The notes: generated by a model from the letters alone, not told the origin. A DNA stretch of 5,080 nt from Bacteroidota bacterium (GCA_023390215.1 JAEWDG010000297.1:1-5080), one strand, 5' to 3'; numbered from the stretch's first letter, positions 1 through 5,080 are shown. A program made the numbers and translations.

Positions 1-53
1 CAGTTTGTGCGAAGCGGACACTGAAAGTTGATACCATCTATTATAGGAAAACA

Positions 54-80
54 TTTCGACAGATTCTATTGTCTGCGAAA
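54..80. other. Candidate hairpin in leader of first gene
   Basis: Bases 54-63 can pair with 72-80, giving a 9-bp stem with one bulged A at 59 and an 8-nt loop (arms tttcg(a)caga and tctgcgaaa). It lies about 80 bp upstream of the aminotransferase start. No T-run follows it, so it is not a canonical terminator. It could be the end of an upstream transcript, a leader structure, or chance. Confidence 0.3.
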
Positions 81-107
81 TCAGCGCACTCCGTGGAAAT
101 TGGACAG

Positions 108-128
108 ATCCTGAATCAAGTTCGGGAT
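108..128. repeat. Short imperfect palindrome (ATCCTGAA-tcaag-TTCGGGAT)
   Basis: Eight bases at 108-115 pair with 121-128 around a 5-nt loop, with one T-G wobble (112/124). The unit resembles a short palindrome of the form TCCTGAA-n-TTCAGGA that I recall as dispersed in intergenic DNA of many bacteria. Only one copy lies in this window, so its repeat status rests on memory, not on the sequence. It ends 30 bp before the aminotransferase start and has no following T-run. Confidence 0.4.
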
Positions 129-158
129 GACATTTAAAATGCGCAATTTTACAACCTG

Positions 159-989
159 ATGAAAGCTTTATTCAACGGAAAATTTATTGAGAATGATGAG
201 CACATCATATCTGCTGATAACCGCGGATTAAGATTCGGTGACGGCGTATTCGAAACAATGCGTTCAGTTGATGGAAAGCCTATCTTGCTGGAACGTCACC
301 TTGAGCGTTTATTAAAAGGAATTGAGCTGCTTAAAATAAAACTGCCATTGCGTGACCTGCGTGAAGACCTGGAGAGACAGATCATTTCCGTATTATCAAA
401 AAACAAAGTTCAATTCGGTCGCATACGCGTAACCGTATTCAGAGGCAATGGTGGATTATCGGAAAACTGGGATGAACCTGCAAATACCCTCATTCAGTGC
501 TGGGATCTGAAACAAAAACCAACCTTCAATTCAAACGGTCTTGATCTTAAACTGTATGATGCATCGCGAAAAGCAACCGACGCTTTCTCAAATATCAAAC
601 ACAATAATTTCCTGCCTTATGTGATGGGGATGATCGAGGCTAAAGAACAAAAAGCAAATGATGCCATTATTCTCAATACCAATGGGCGAATTTGTGAAAC
701 CTGCCTGGCAAATATCTGTATATATAAAGATGGAAAGTTCACCACTCCCCCTTTAAGTGAAGGCCCTATAGCCGGTGTGATGCGCGGATTTCTGATTGAA
801 TATCTGAGGGATAAAGTTGAAGAAAAACAGTTAACCATCGTGGATTTGAAAACCGCAGATGAAGTGTTTCTTACCAATTCTGTCCGCGTGATGAACTGGG
901 TAAAGCAATTTGAAGATAAAACCTATACAAACGTTTGTTCCATAAACCTCTTCGCGGAACTTCAACGTTTATTCCCTGCTTATTTCTGA
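159..989 (+). CDS. Aminotransferase class IV (fold-type IV PLP enzyme; aminodeoxychorismate lyase/BCAT-like)
   Basis: A 276-aa cytosolic PLP enzyme covering the whole family length. The N-terminal domain shows the family pattern NRGLRFGDGVFETMR (residues 21-35) and ERHLERL (45-51). The probable Schiff-base lysine is K147 in SNIKHNN. The pyridine-nitrogen glutamate is E180 in NTNGRICET. The phosphate-binding loop is EGPIAGVMRG (201-210), followed by ADEVFLTNS (233-241). The family includes 4-amino-4-deoxychorismate lyase (PabC, making p-aminobenzoate for folate), branched-chain aminotransferase and D-alanine aminotransferase. The length of about 275 aa and divergence from typical IlvE lean toward PabC-like, but substrate cannot be fixed from sequence, so no symbol is given. 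The ATG at 159 overlaps the stop of a six-codon mini-ORF (139-159, TGATG). No clear Shine-Dalgarno is seen. It ends 2 bp before the photolyase start, so the two are almost certainly cotranscribed. Confidence 0.9.
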   Translation: MKALFNGKFIENDEHIISADNRGLRFGDGVFETMRSVDGKPILLERHLERLLKGIELLKIKLPLRDLREDLERQIISVLSKNKVQFGRIRVTVFRGNGGLSENWDEPANTLIQCWDLKQKPTFNSNGLDLKLYDASRKATDAFSNIKHNNFLPYVMGMIEAKEQKANDAIILNTNGRICETCLANICIYKDGKFTTPPLSEGPIAGVMRGFLIEYLRDKVEEKQLTIVDLKTADEVFLTNSVRVMNWVKQFEDKTYTNVCSINLFAELQRLFPAYF

Positions 990-991
990 TT

Positions 992-2293
992 ATGGATCAT
1001 GTGAATATATTCTGGTTCCGGAGAGATCTTCGCCTGGATGATAATGCAGGATTATACCATGCCCTGAAATCCGGCAAGCCTGTTCTACCGGTTTTTATTT
1101 TCGATAAAAAAATACTCAGCGATTTACCCGATAAAAAAGACGCCCGTGTAAGCTTCATCTATGATTGCGTTCAAGCGTTACAATTCAAACTGGAAACATG
1201 GGGATCAACTCTGCAGGTTTTTTATGATGAACCTTTAGCGGCATTTAAAAAATTAATTGAAACCTATTCCATAGGTGGCGTTTATACAAACGAAGATTAT
1301 GAACCGTATGCAAGGCAAAGAGATGCTTCTGTCGCGAAATTGTTAGAGAAAAGCGGGGCAAGTTTCAGGTTTTATAAAGATCAGGTGATTTTTTCTAAAG
1401 ATGAAATATTGAAAGACGATGGAAAGCCATATACCGTTTACACGCCTTATGCGAAAAGATGGAGGGCGACGCTGAAGGAATTCCATCTCAAATCTTACCC
1501 CATCAGTAAATACAAAAAGAATTTTTATCAGCGTAACCCGCATCATATTCCTTCGCTTGAAAGTATGGGCTTTGGACGATCTGATCTCGAAATCCCTTCT
1601 GCTGCCATTCACGAATCCCTGATCCGTAACTACGCTAAAACCCGCGATTATCCCGGCGTGGAAGGTACTTCGCATCTGGGTATACACCTGCGTTTCGGTA
1701 CAATCAGCATTCGCAAGCTTGCAACAAAAGCGCAGCAATGGTCTGAAGTATACCTGCGTGAACTGATCTGGAGGGAATTTTATAGCATGATACTCTGGCA
1801 GTTTCCTGAAGTGGGTGAAGGAAAAGCATTTAAACCAGCTTATGATCTTATTAAATGGCGACACGACGAAAAAGATTTTAGAAAATGGTGTGGAGGAAAT
1901 ACGGGGTACCCGATTGTTGACGCGGGCATGCGGGAGCTAAATACCACGGGCTATATGCATAATCGTGTACGCATGATCGTTGCTTCTTTTTTATGTAAAC
2001 ATCTGCTTATCGACTGGCGCTGGGGTGAGGCATACTTTGCTGAGAAGCTTCTGGACTATGATCTCATGAACAATAACGGAGGCTGGCAATGGTGCGCGGG
2101 TTCAGGCTGTGATGCGGCACCTTATTTCAGAATTTTCAACCCTGAGCTTCAGACAAAAAAATTCGATCCCCAATTAACATACATTCGCAAATGGCTACCG
2201 GAATTTGAAGAACTCACATATCCTCAACCCATGGTGGATCACAAGTTTGCGAGGGAAAGATGTTTGAAAGCTTATAAGGAGGCGCTGGCTTAA
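992..2293 (+). CDS. phr: Deoxyribodipyrimidine photolyase (class I, cryptochrome/photolyase family)
   Basis: A complete 433-aa flavoprotein that uses light to split cyclobutane pyrimidine dimers. The N-terminal Rossmann-like antenna domain opens with VNIFWFRRDLRLDDN (residues 4-18). The C-terminal FAD domain carries RELIWREFY (256-264), where E257 and W260 match the E. coli dimer-binding Glu274 and Trp277. It also carries TGYPIVDAGMRELN and MHNRVRM, with N324 matching the flavin-contacting Asn. The electron-transfer tryptophan triad appears intact as W299, W342 and W365 (GGWQW), followed by DAAPYFRIFNP. All key residues are present, so repair rather than signalling is likely. A longer frame starts at ATG 935, but that would overlap the previous gene by 55 bp and add 19 unrelated residues. 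ATG 992 begins exactly where family proteins begin and lies 2 bp after the upstream stop. The antenna cofactor (folate, deazaflavin or flavin) is not decidable from sequence alone. Confidence 0.96.
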   Translation: MDHVNIFWFRRDLRLDDNAGLYHALKSGKPVLPVFIFDKKILSDLPDKKDARVSFIYDCVQALQFKLETWGSTLQVFYDEPLAAFKKLIETYSIGGVYTNEDYEPYARQRDASVAKLLEKSGASFRFYKDQVIFSKDEILKDDGKPYTVYTPYAKRWRATLKEFHLKSYPISKYKKNFYQRNPHHIPSLESMGFGRSDLEIPSAAIHESLIRNYAKTRDYPGVEGTSHLGIHLRFGTISIRKLATKAQQWSEVYLRELIWREFYSMILWQFPEVGEGKAFKPAYDLIKWRHDEKDFRKWCGGNTGYPIVDAGMRELNTTGYMHNRVRMIVASFLCKHLLIDWRWGEAYFAEKLLDYDLMNNNGGWQWCAGSGCDAAPYFRIFNPELQTKKFDPQLTYIRKWLPEFEELTYPQPMVDHKFARERCLKAYKEALA

Positions 2294-2299
2294 ATAAGC

Positions 2300-2376
2300 T
2301 ATGATGTGTGATCTATGATTTCCGATTTGTGATTTATAATTTTTGCTTTTTACTCTTGACTTTTTACTTTGACACC
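2300..2376. repeat. Degenerate 7-bp tandem periodic tract between convergent genes
   Basis: Eleven consecutive heptamers fill most of the gap between the photolyase stop and the mqnD stop. Position 1 is T in 11/11 units, position 6 is T in 10/11, position 3 is T in 8/11, position 4 is a purine in 10/11 and position 5 is A or C in 11/11. The first half approximates TRTGATT (e.g. TATGATT, TGTGATT). The second half drifts to TTTACTT. There is no hairpin with a T-run, so I see no conventional terminator for either convergent gene. The T-rich plus strand (2339-2369) may still help end transcription. Confidence 0.6.
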
Positions 2377-2387
2377 CCTGTTCACAA

Positions 2388-3188
2388 CTAATCCGTTTTT
2401 TCTGTTTCACTAAAAACCTGTTCAAGCTTTTTGATCGCTTTGTGGCCTGTTTCTCCTAACTGCAAAGAATATTCGTTCACATAGAGATCAATATGTTTAC
2501 GCATCACGGATTCCTCCATTTCCTGTGCGTTGGACCGAATAAAATCAGATAATTCGGGATAACGATTAAAAGAGACTTCAATGCTTTGCCTGATCATGCG
2601 ATCGATCTTCTTGATAACGTCGCTTTCCAGGTCCCGTCTTGCTACAATACCACCCAAAGGAATCGGCGTTCCCGTTTCCTTTTCCCAGTAATCACCCAGG
2701 TCGAGGATTTTCTTCAAACCTTTGGACTCATAGGTGAAACGGTTTTCATGAATGATCACCCCAAGTCCCTTTCCGGAAAAAACAAAATCTTCAATTTCAT
2801 CGTAACGGAGAAACAGCTTGTTTGCTGCGTCGGGATAGGTCATCGAAAACAATAAATGTGCGGTTGTATTTCTTCCAGGGATAGCCACCGCCATATTATC
2901 AGGTGATGAGAGATAATTCCCTTCATTTCCGATCAATAAGGGACCGACGCCACGTCCCAACGCACTTCCTGATTCAAGCAAGGTGTAACGATCTGTAACC
3001 ATCGGCCATACACCGTAACTGATCTTGCTAACATCCAGCCTTCCTTCCAAAGCCCACAGATTCAACGTTTGTACGTCTTCCATTAAAACATTAAACTCCA
3101 GCCCTTCTGTATCAATTCCTCCATTCACCAATGAATCAAAAATAAATGTGTCGTTCGGACATGGAGAAAAACCTATGCTGATTTTCAT
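2388..3188 (-). CDS. mqnD: 1,4-dihydroxy-6-naphthoate synthase (menaquinone via futalosine)
   Basis: A 266-aa soluble enzyme of the periplasmic-binding-protein-like MqnA/MqnD fold. It converts cyclic dehypoxanthinyl futalosine to 1,4-dihydroxy-6-naphthoate in the futalosine route to menaquinone. Diagnostic blocks in order are SPCPNDTFIF (residues 8-17), LEGRLDVSKISYGV (47-60), SGSALGRGVGPLL (73-85), PGRNTTAHLLF (104-114), GVIIHENRFTY (143-153) and GDYWEKETGTPIPLGGI (165-181). H147 aligns with the histidine proposed as catalytic in Thermus MqnD. There is no signal peptide, as expected for a cytosolic enzyme. It is the second gene of a leftward pair: the mqnB stop lies 8 bp upstream and the spacer is eight T on the coding strand, so no Shine-Dalgarno is possible there. 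The SPCPNDTF and HENRFTY signatures favour MqnD over MqnA. Confidence 0.95.
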   Translation of the reverse strand: MKISIGFSPCPNDTFIFDSLVNGGIDTEGLEFNVLMEDVQTLNLWALEGRLDVSKISYGVWPMVTDRYTLLESGSALGRGVGPLLIGNEGNYLSSPDNMAVAIPGRNTTAHLLFSMTYPDAANKLFLRYDEIEDFVFSGKGLGVIIHENRFTYESKGLKKILDLGDYWEKETGTPIPLGGIVARRDLESDVIKKIDRMIRQSIEVSFNRYPELSDFIRSNAQEMEESVMRKHIDLYVNEYSLQLGETGHKAIKKLEQVFSETEKTD

Positions 3189-3196
3189 AAAAAAAA

Positions 3197-3859
3197 TTAA
3201 TGATCGTTGTATGCTTCATTAACAACAGATCCGGTTTTAAGTTGATGGATGACCCGCAGCAATTCCCTGTTTAGATTTTCTATAGCTTCTTTGATCTTCC
3301 ATCTGGATTTATCCCTTTCACCAATTGTATTGCTAATTGCCCGCAGTTGAAGAAAGGGTTGCCTGTATTCAGTACATGAAAAATGAAAAGCTGCCCCCTC
3401 CATTGTTTCTATTTCAGGATTGTATTTTTCGCTGATCATGCGCGTGAGTTCAGGCGTATTTCCAACAAGATTGACCGTTACTGCACTAACCTTTTTCAAT
3501 GCAATTTTTTCAATTAGGGAAGAACTATTTACAATCCACCCTGCTGAATAGGGTGAATGGGCTGAAGAAGCCAGGCCCTTTTCAACGAGGTCTTCTATTT
3601 GATCTTTTTCAACGACTCCGAGATCCGCAAACCTGTCGCGATATACGGCTACCACTTCTCCGTTAGCCAGGCTTTCTTTAAAACTTCCCGCAATGCCCAC
3701 CTGTATTACAGCCTGATAGTCGGATTGAGAAAACCGTTTACAAAGCTGTAAAATCGTTTGTGGGGCGCCAACACCGGTTATCAGGATTTCCTGCTCCGGA
3801 AATTTATCCCTCAATCCCTGAATTTCTGTATCCGTGGCGGATACAACCAGTATTTGCAT
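3197..3859 (-). CDS. mqnB: Futalosine hydrolase (menaquinone biosynthesis)
   Basis: A 220-aa member of the nucleoside phosphorylase/MTAN superfamily. It hydrolyses futalosine to hypoxanthine and dehypoxanthine futalosine, two steps before MqnD. Visible features are the N-terminal strand QILVVSATDTEI, the glycine loops TGVGAPQT (28-35) and QVGIAGSF (53-60), the superfamily nucleoside-binding motif ETMEGAAF (151-158), and RAISNTIGERDKSRW (173-187), which carries the residues closing the active site. The frame also contains ATGs at 3886 and 3880, but family members begin M-[KQ]-ILVVSAT, so ATG 3859 is chosen. It is the first gene of the operon with mqnD. On the coding strand GAAATTTG, ending 6 bp before the start, is only a weak match to the Bacteroidota -7 element, so no promoter is called here. 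Confidence in function is high because both enzymes of one pathway sit side by side. Confidence 0.94.
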   Translation of the reverse strand: MQILVVSATDTEIQGLRDKFPEQEILITGVGAPQTILQLCKRFSQSDYQAVIQVGIAGSFKESLANGEVVAVYRDRFADLGVVEKDQIEDLVEKGLASSAHSPYSAGWIVNSSSLIEKIALKKVSAVTVNLVGNTPELTRMISEKYNPEIETMEGAAFHFSCTEYRQPFLQLRAISNTIGERDKSRWKIKEAIENLNRELLRVIHQLKTGSVVNEAYNDH

Positions 3860-3901
3860 CTTACAAATTTCGGTAAACATCAGCATTCAGGGTAAGGATA
3901 T

Positions 3902-3909
3902 TAACTTTG
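3902..3909 (+). promoter_or_regulatory. Candidate Bacteroidota -7 element (TAACTTTG) for the pterin synthase gene
   Basis: TAACTTTG fits the TAnnTTTG -7 element of the Bacteroidota housekeeping sigma factor and is followed by C, as is common. Transcription would begin near 3915-3917, about 10 bp before ATG 3925. I find no good TTG/TTTG -33 partner at the expected 17-23 bp spacing (around 3876-3885), so the call rests on the -7 box and position alone. Confidence 0.45.
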
Positions 3910-3924
3910 CGGAAATCTATTGAC

Positions 3925-4356
3925 ATGGTATTTATTACGAGGATTGAGCATTTCAACGCAGCGCACAAGCTGTACAATCCTTCGTGGAGTAAGGAGAAGA
4001 ATGAGGAGGTTTTTGGTAAGTGCGCCAATGAAAACTGGCATGGTCATAATTTTGAGCTTCATGTAACGATAAAGGGAACACCGGATCCGGATACAGGGTT
4101 TATCTATGATGCAAAGAAGCTGAGTAAGCTGATCAGGGAATTTGTGGTTGAGCCGCTGGATCATAAGAACCTGAACATCGATGTGCCATTTATGCGCGGC
4201 AAGATGTGTTCTATTGAAAATCTGATTATTGCTATCTGGGATCAATTGACAATAAATCTGCCTCAGGGAATTTCTTTACACCGCCTAAAAATGTATGAGA
4301 CTCCGCGTATCTACGTAGAATATTTTGGCGGGGGCGGGCTGGACCAAAACCTATAA
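3925..4356 (+). CDS. queD: 6-pyruvoyl-/6-carboxytetrahydropterin synthase family protein (QueD-like)
   Basis: A 143-aa T-fold enzyme acting on 7,8-dihydroneopterin triphosphate. In bacteria it usually makes 6-carboxytetrahydropterin for queuosine. Zinc ligands are H14 (FNAAH), H39 and H41 (WHGHN). C33 in GKCANENWHGH is the catalytic cysteine candidate. D79-H80 in PLDHKNLNIDVPF and E126 in MYETPRIYVEY complete the site. Cys-to-HGH spacing is C-x5-HGH, as in animal PTPS, not C-x3-HGH as in E. coli QueD, so 6-pyruvoyltetrahydropterin synthase activity is an alternative. A TTG codon at 3907 would extend the frame by six residues, but ATG 3925 matches where relatives start and follows the putative -7 box. 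Related proteins end about at YVEYFG. Here eight further residues (GGGLDQNL) come from a G-rich stretch and the palindrome at 4347, whose TAA (4354-4356) ends the gene. It is divergent from mqnB, with 65 bp between starts. Confidence 0.9.
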   Translation: MVFITRIEHFNAAHKLYNPSWSKEKNEEVFGKCANENWHGHNFELHVTIKGTPDPDTGFIYDAKKLSKLIREFVVEPLDHKNLNIDVPFMRGKMCSIENLIIAIWDQLTINLPQGISLHRLKMYETPRIYVEYFGGGGLDQNL

Positions 4357-4396
4357 GGTCTTAAGACCTTATAGGTTTGAGCGCGCGCGCCGCCCC
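4331..4396. other. GC-rich stem flanking the palindrome (extended hairpin)
   Basis: GGGGCGG at 4331-4337 is the exact complement of CCGCCCC at 4390-4396. With one bulge the pairing extends by GC (4338-4339 with 4387-4388). This brackets the 32-bp palindrome, so the RNA could fold into a long two-part hairpin holding the queD stop codon. A run of alternating GC (4381-4390) lies in the right arm. The plus strand continues into an A-run, not a T-run, so a canonical intrinsic terminator for queD is not supported. Protection of the mRNA 3' end is possible. Confidence 0.45.
4347..4378. repeat. REP-like 32-bp perfect palindrome, copy 1
   Basis: The left arm aaacctataaggtctt is followed with no loop by its exact reverse complement, giving 16 of 16 pairs centred between 4362 and 4363. 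The same core (ACCTATAAGGT-n-TTAAGACC...) occurs again at 5045-5080, on the far side of the transposase gene. This copy overlaps the last codons of the pterin synthase gene and provides its TAA. Perfect palindromes next to a RAYT gene are the expected substrates of that transposase. Confidence 0.85.
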
Positions 4397-4426
4397 GAAA
4401 AAAAGCACATAATCCTGTTCTGTATC

Positions 4427-4457
4427 AATGTCGCGTCTTCGTTCAAGTGTCGACATT
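4427..4457 (+). other. Hairpin just upstream of the transposase start
   Basis: AATGTCG (4427-4433) pairs perfectly with CGACATT (4451-4457) around a 17-nt loop. A competing fold pairs TGTCGCG (4429-4435) with CGCGGCA (4458-4464), reaching the first base of the start codon. Either fold could limit ribosome access to ATG 4464. No ribosome binding site or promoter is recognisable in 4379-4463. Confidence 0.35.
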
Positions 4458-4463
4458 CGCGGC

Positions 4464-5080
4464 ATGAGCAAATACTACCGACCACTTCTGCCAGGGGCGA
4501 TTTATCATCTTTTTTCACGGGCAGTCGGCAAGGAAAAATTGTTCCTTGAACAGAGAAACTATCATTTTTTCTTGAATAAACTACAACAGCATACGGGTAA
4601 GGTCGCCAATGTAATGGCTTATTGTTTATTGCCTAACCATTTCCATCTTGTCGTTCAGATTAAAAATACAGAAGAGATCATCCAGGTCTATAATCAGATG
4701 AAAACCAGGCCTTTCGATGGGAGTTTAGATACCTTATCGGATTTTATTATGGAAAGGTTCAGCAACCTTTTGAATTCTTACGCGAAGTCCTTCAATAAGA
4801 TCTATAAAAGAAGGGGAGCCTTATTTATGGATTATATGAGGAGAAACCTGGCTGAGGATGATTATTTAACCAGAACGTTTATACTTTATACGCACAGAAA
4901 TGCGCTCCATCATGGTCTGGTCAATGATATGGGTGAATGGATGTTCGATAGTTATAATCTTCTGCTTGGAAACACGGAAACATGGATAAGAAGGGACCTG
5001 GCACTTCTGACCTTTGGTGACAGGAAAAAATTTGTTGACTTCCACCAGACCTATAAGGTTTTAAGACCTTATAGGTCTGG
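4464..5080 (+). CDS. REP-associated tyrosine transposase (RAYT, Y1/IS200-like HUH family), 3' end outside the window
   Basis: 205 codons are visible and no stop is reached before the window ends. The protein begins MSKYYRPLLPGAIYHLFSRA and continues VGKEKLF, matching a Bacteroidota subgroup of the transposase IS200-like/Y1_Tnp family. The metal-binding HUH motif is H59-F-H61 in CLLPNHFHLVV. The likely nucleophile is Y106 in NSYAKSFNKIYKRRGALF, with Y114 the less likely alternative. ALHHGLVNDMGEWMFDSY (147-164) corresponds to the family's NP-x-x-GLV-x-x-W-SSY block. The conserved domain seems complete by FVDFHQ (190-195); the last ten residues, TYKVLRPYRS after that Q, come from the second palindrome. 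Such enzymes nick and rejoin single-stranded DNA at palindromic repeats. An in-frame ATG at 4428 would add 12 residues, but family members start MSxYY, so 4464 is preferred. The gene looks intact, without frameshifts or internal stops. Confidence 0.88.
   Translation, partial: MSKYYRPLLPGAIYHLFSRAVGKEKLFLEQRNYHFFLNKLQQHTGKVANVMAYCLLPNHFHLVVQIKNTEEIIQVYNQMKTRPFDGSLDTLSDFIMERFSNLLNSYAKSFNKIYKRRGALFMDYMRRNLAEDDYLTRTFILYTHRNALHHGLVNDMGEWMFDSYNLLLGNTETWIRRDLALLTFGDRKKFVDFHQTYKVLRPYRS
5045..5080. repeat. REP-like 36-bp palindrome, copy 2 (reaches the window edge)
   Basis: The left arm ccagacctataaggtttt faces its reverse complement with no loop: 17 of 18 pairs, the exception being T5060 opposite G5065 (a G-U pair in RNA). 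It shares the ACCTATAAGGT half-site and the TTAAGACC centre with copy 1 at 4347-4378 but has different outer bases (ccag/ctgg rather than aa/tt). It is read through in frame by the transposase gene. It may extend past the end of the window. Confidence 0.85.

Larger units (their letters stand above)
4347..5080 (+). mobile_element. RAYT module: transposase gene bracketed by two REP-like palindromes (right end may lie beyond the window)
   Basis: Two nearly identical palindromes, whose starts are 698 bp apart, enclose a single HUH/Y1 transposase gene. This is the organisation of REP-RAYT units (REPtrons). The left boundary probably lies at or just before the palindrome, within 4329-4347, where the pterin synthase sequence stops resembling its family. 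No target-site duplication is expected for HUH transposases and none was found. Whether anything beyond 5080 belongs to the unit is not visible. Confidence 0.55.

Noticed and set aside
3..137. Frame open from the window edge to TAA at 135-137 (44 codons), possibly the tail of an upstream gene
   Set aside because: It has no start inside the window, no recognisable motif, and its last part is simply the small palindrome at 108-128. The opposite strand is also open here, so the open frame is weak evidence. The DNA to the left of the window would settle it.
935..991. Longer photolyase start at ATG 935
   Set aside because: It would overlap the upstream gene by 55 bp and add 19 residues unrelated to the family. 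The family N-terminus begins at ATG 992.
1343..1864. 173-codon minus-strand frame inside the photolyase gene
   Set aside because: It lies entirely within a clearly real gene, shows no family motif and has a composition typical of antisense shadow translation. The same applies to minus-strand frames at 617-877, 2195-2425 and 3901-4245 and plus-strand frames at 2586-2855 and 3025-3222.
3860..3886. Longer mqnB starts at ATG 3886 and 3880
   Set aside because: The added residues precede the conserved start QILVVSAT and have no family counterpart.
3907..3924. TTG start for the pterin synthase
   Set aside because: The TTG lies inside the putative -7 element and upstream of the expected transcription start. 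ATG 3925 fits the family.
4347..4400. Palindrome as an intrinsic terminator for queD
   Set aside because: The stem is strong, but the plus strand after it is GC-rich then A-rich, with no T-run. The repeat's second copy beside the transposase fits a REP-like element better.
4325..4549. 74-codon plus-strand frame across the palindrome and transposase start
   Set aside because: It overlaps both queD and the transposase in another frame and is mostly translated repeat and GC-rich sequence, with no recognisable domain.
4347..5080. CRISPR-like repeat pair
   Set aside because: There are only two copies, separated by a full transposase gene, each a complete palindrome. There is no regular spacer array and no cas gene.

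Overview
The window looks like ordinary chromosome from a member of the Bacteroidota, probably an environmental Cytophagia/Chitinophagia/Sphingobacteriia-type lineage. The protein families read like that phylum. The gene starts lack clear Shine-Dalgarno sequences. One gene is preceded by a TAnnTTTG-type -7 element, and menaquinone is made by the futalosine route. This placement is inferred from pattern recognition, not from a search.

Layout from left to right. Positions 1-158 are a leader or intergenic stretch with two small imperfect hairpins. Positions 159-989 (+) encode a fold-type IV PLP enzyme (aminotransferase class IV, close to 4-amino-4-deoxychorismate lyase and branched-chain/D-amino-acid aminotransferases). 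Two bases later, 992-2293 (+) encodes a complete class I DNA photolyase. A 94-bp convergent gap (2294-2387) is largely filled by a degenerate 7-bp periodic tract. On the minus strand lies a two-gene menaquinone operon: futalosine hydrolase mqnB (3859 down to 3197), then 8 bp later 1,4-dihydroxy-6-naphthoate synthase mqnD (3188 down to 2388). A 65-bp divergent region separates mqnB from a plus-strand 6-pyruvoyl/6-carboxytetrahydropterin synthase (3925-4356).

The most unusual part is the right end. The pterin synthase gene runs into a 32-bp perfect palindrome that supplies its stop codon. About 85 bp later a REP-associated tyrosine transposase (RAYT, Y1/HUH family) begins at 4464. It reads to the end of the window, where its frame enters a second copy of the same palindrome. 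The arrangement palindrome - HUH transposase - palindrome is what a REP/RAYT module looks like, here in a Bacteroidota-type genome and with both palindromes fused to coding frames.

Functionally the fixed genes concern cofactors and DNA repair: menaquinone (mqnB, mqnD), pterin/queuosine (queD-like), a possibly pABA/folate-linked PLP enzyme, and a flavin photolyase whose relatives often carry a folate or deazaflavin antenna. Apart from the RAYT module, the heptad tract and the C-x5-HGH spacing in the pterin synthase, I saw nothing suggesting an undescribed system.
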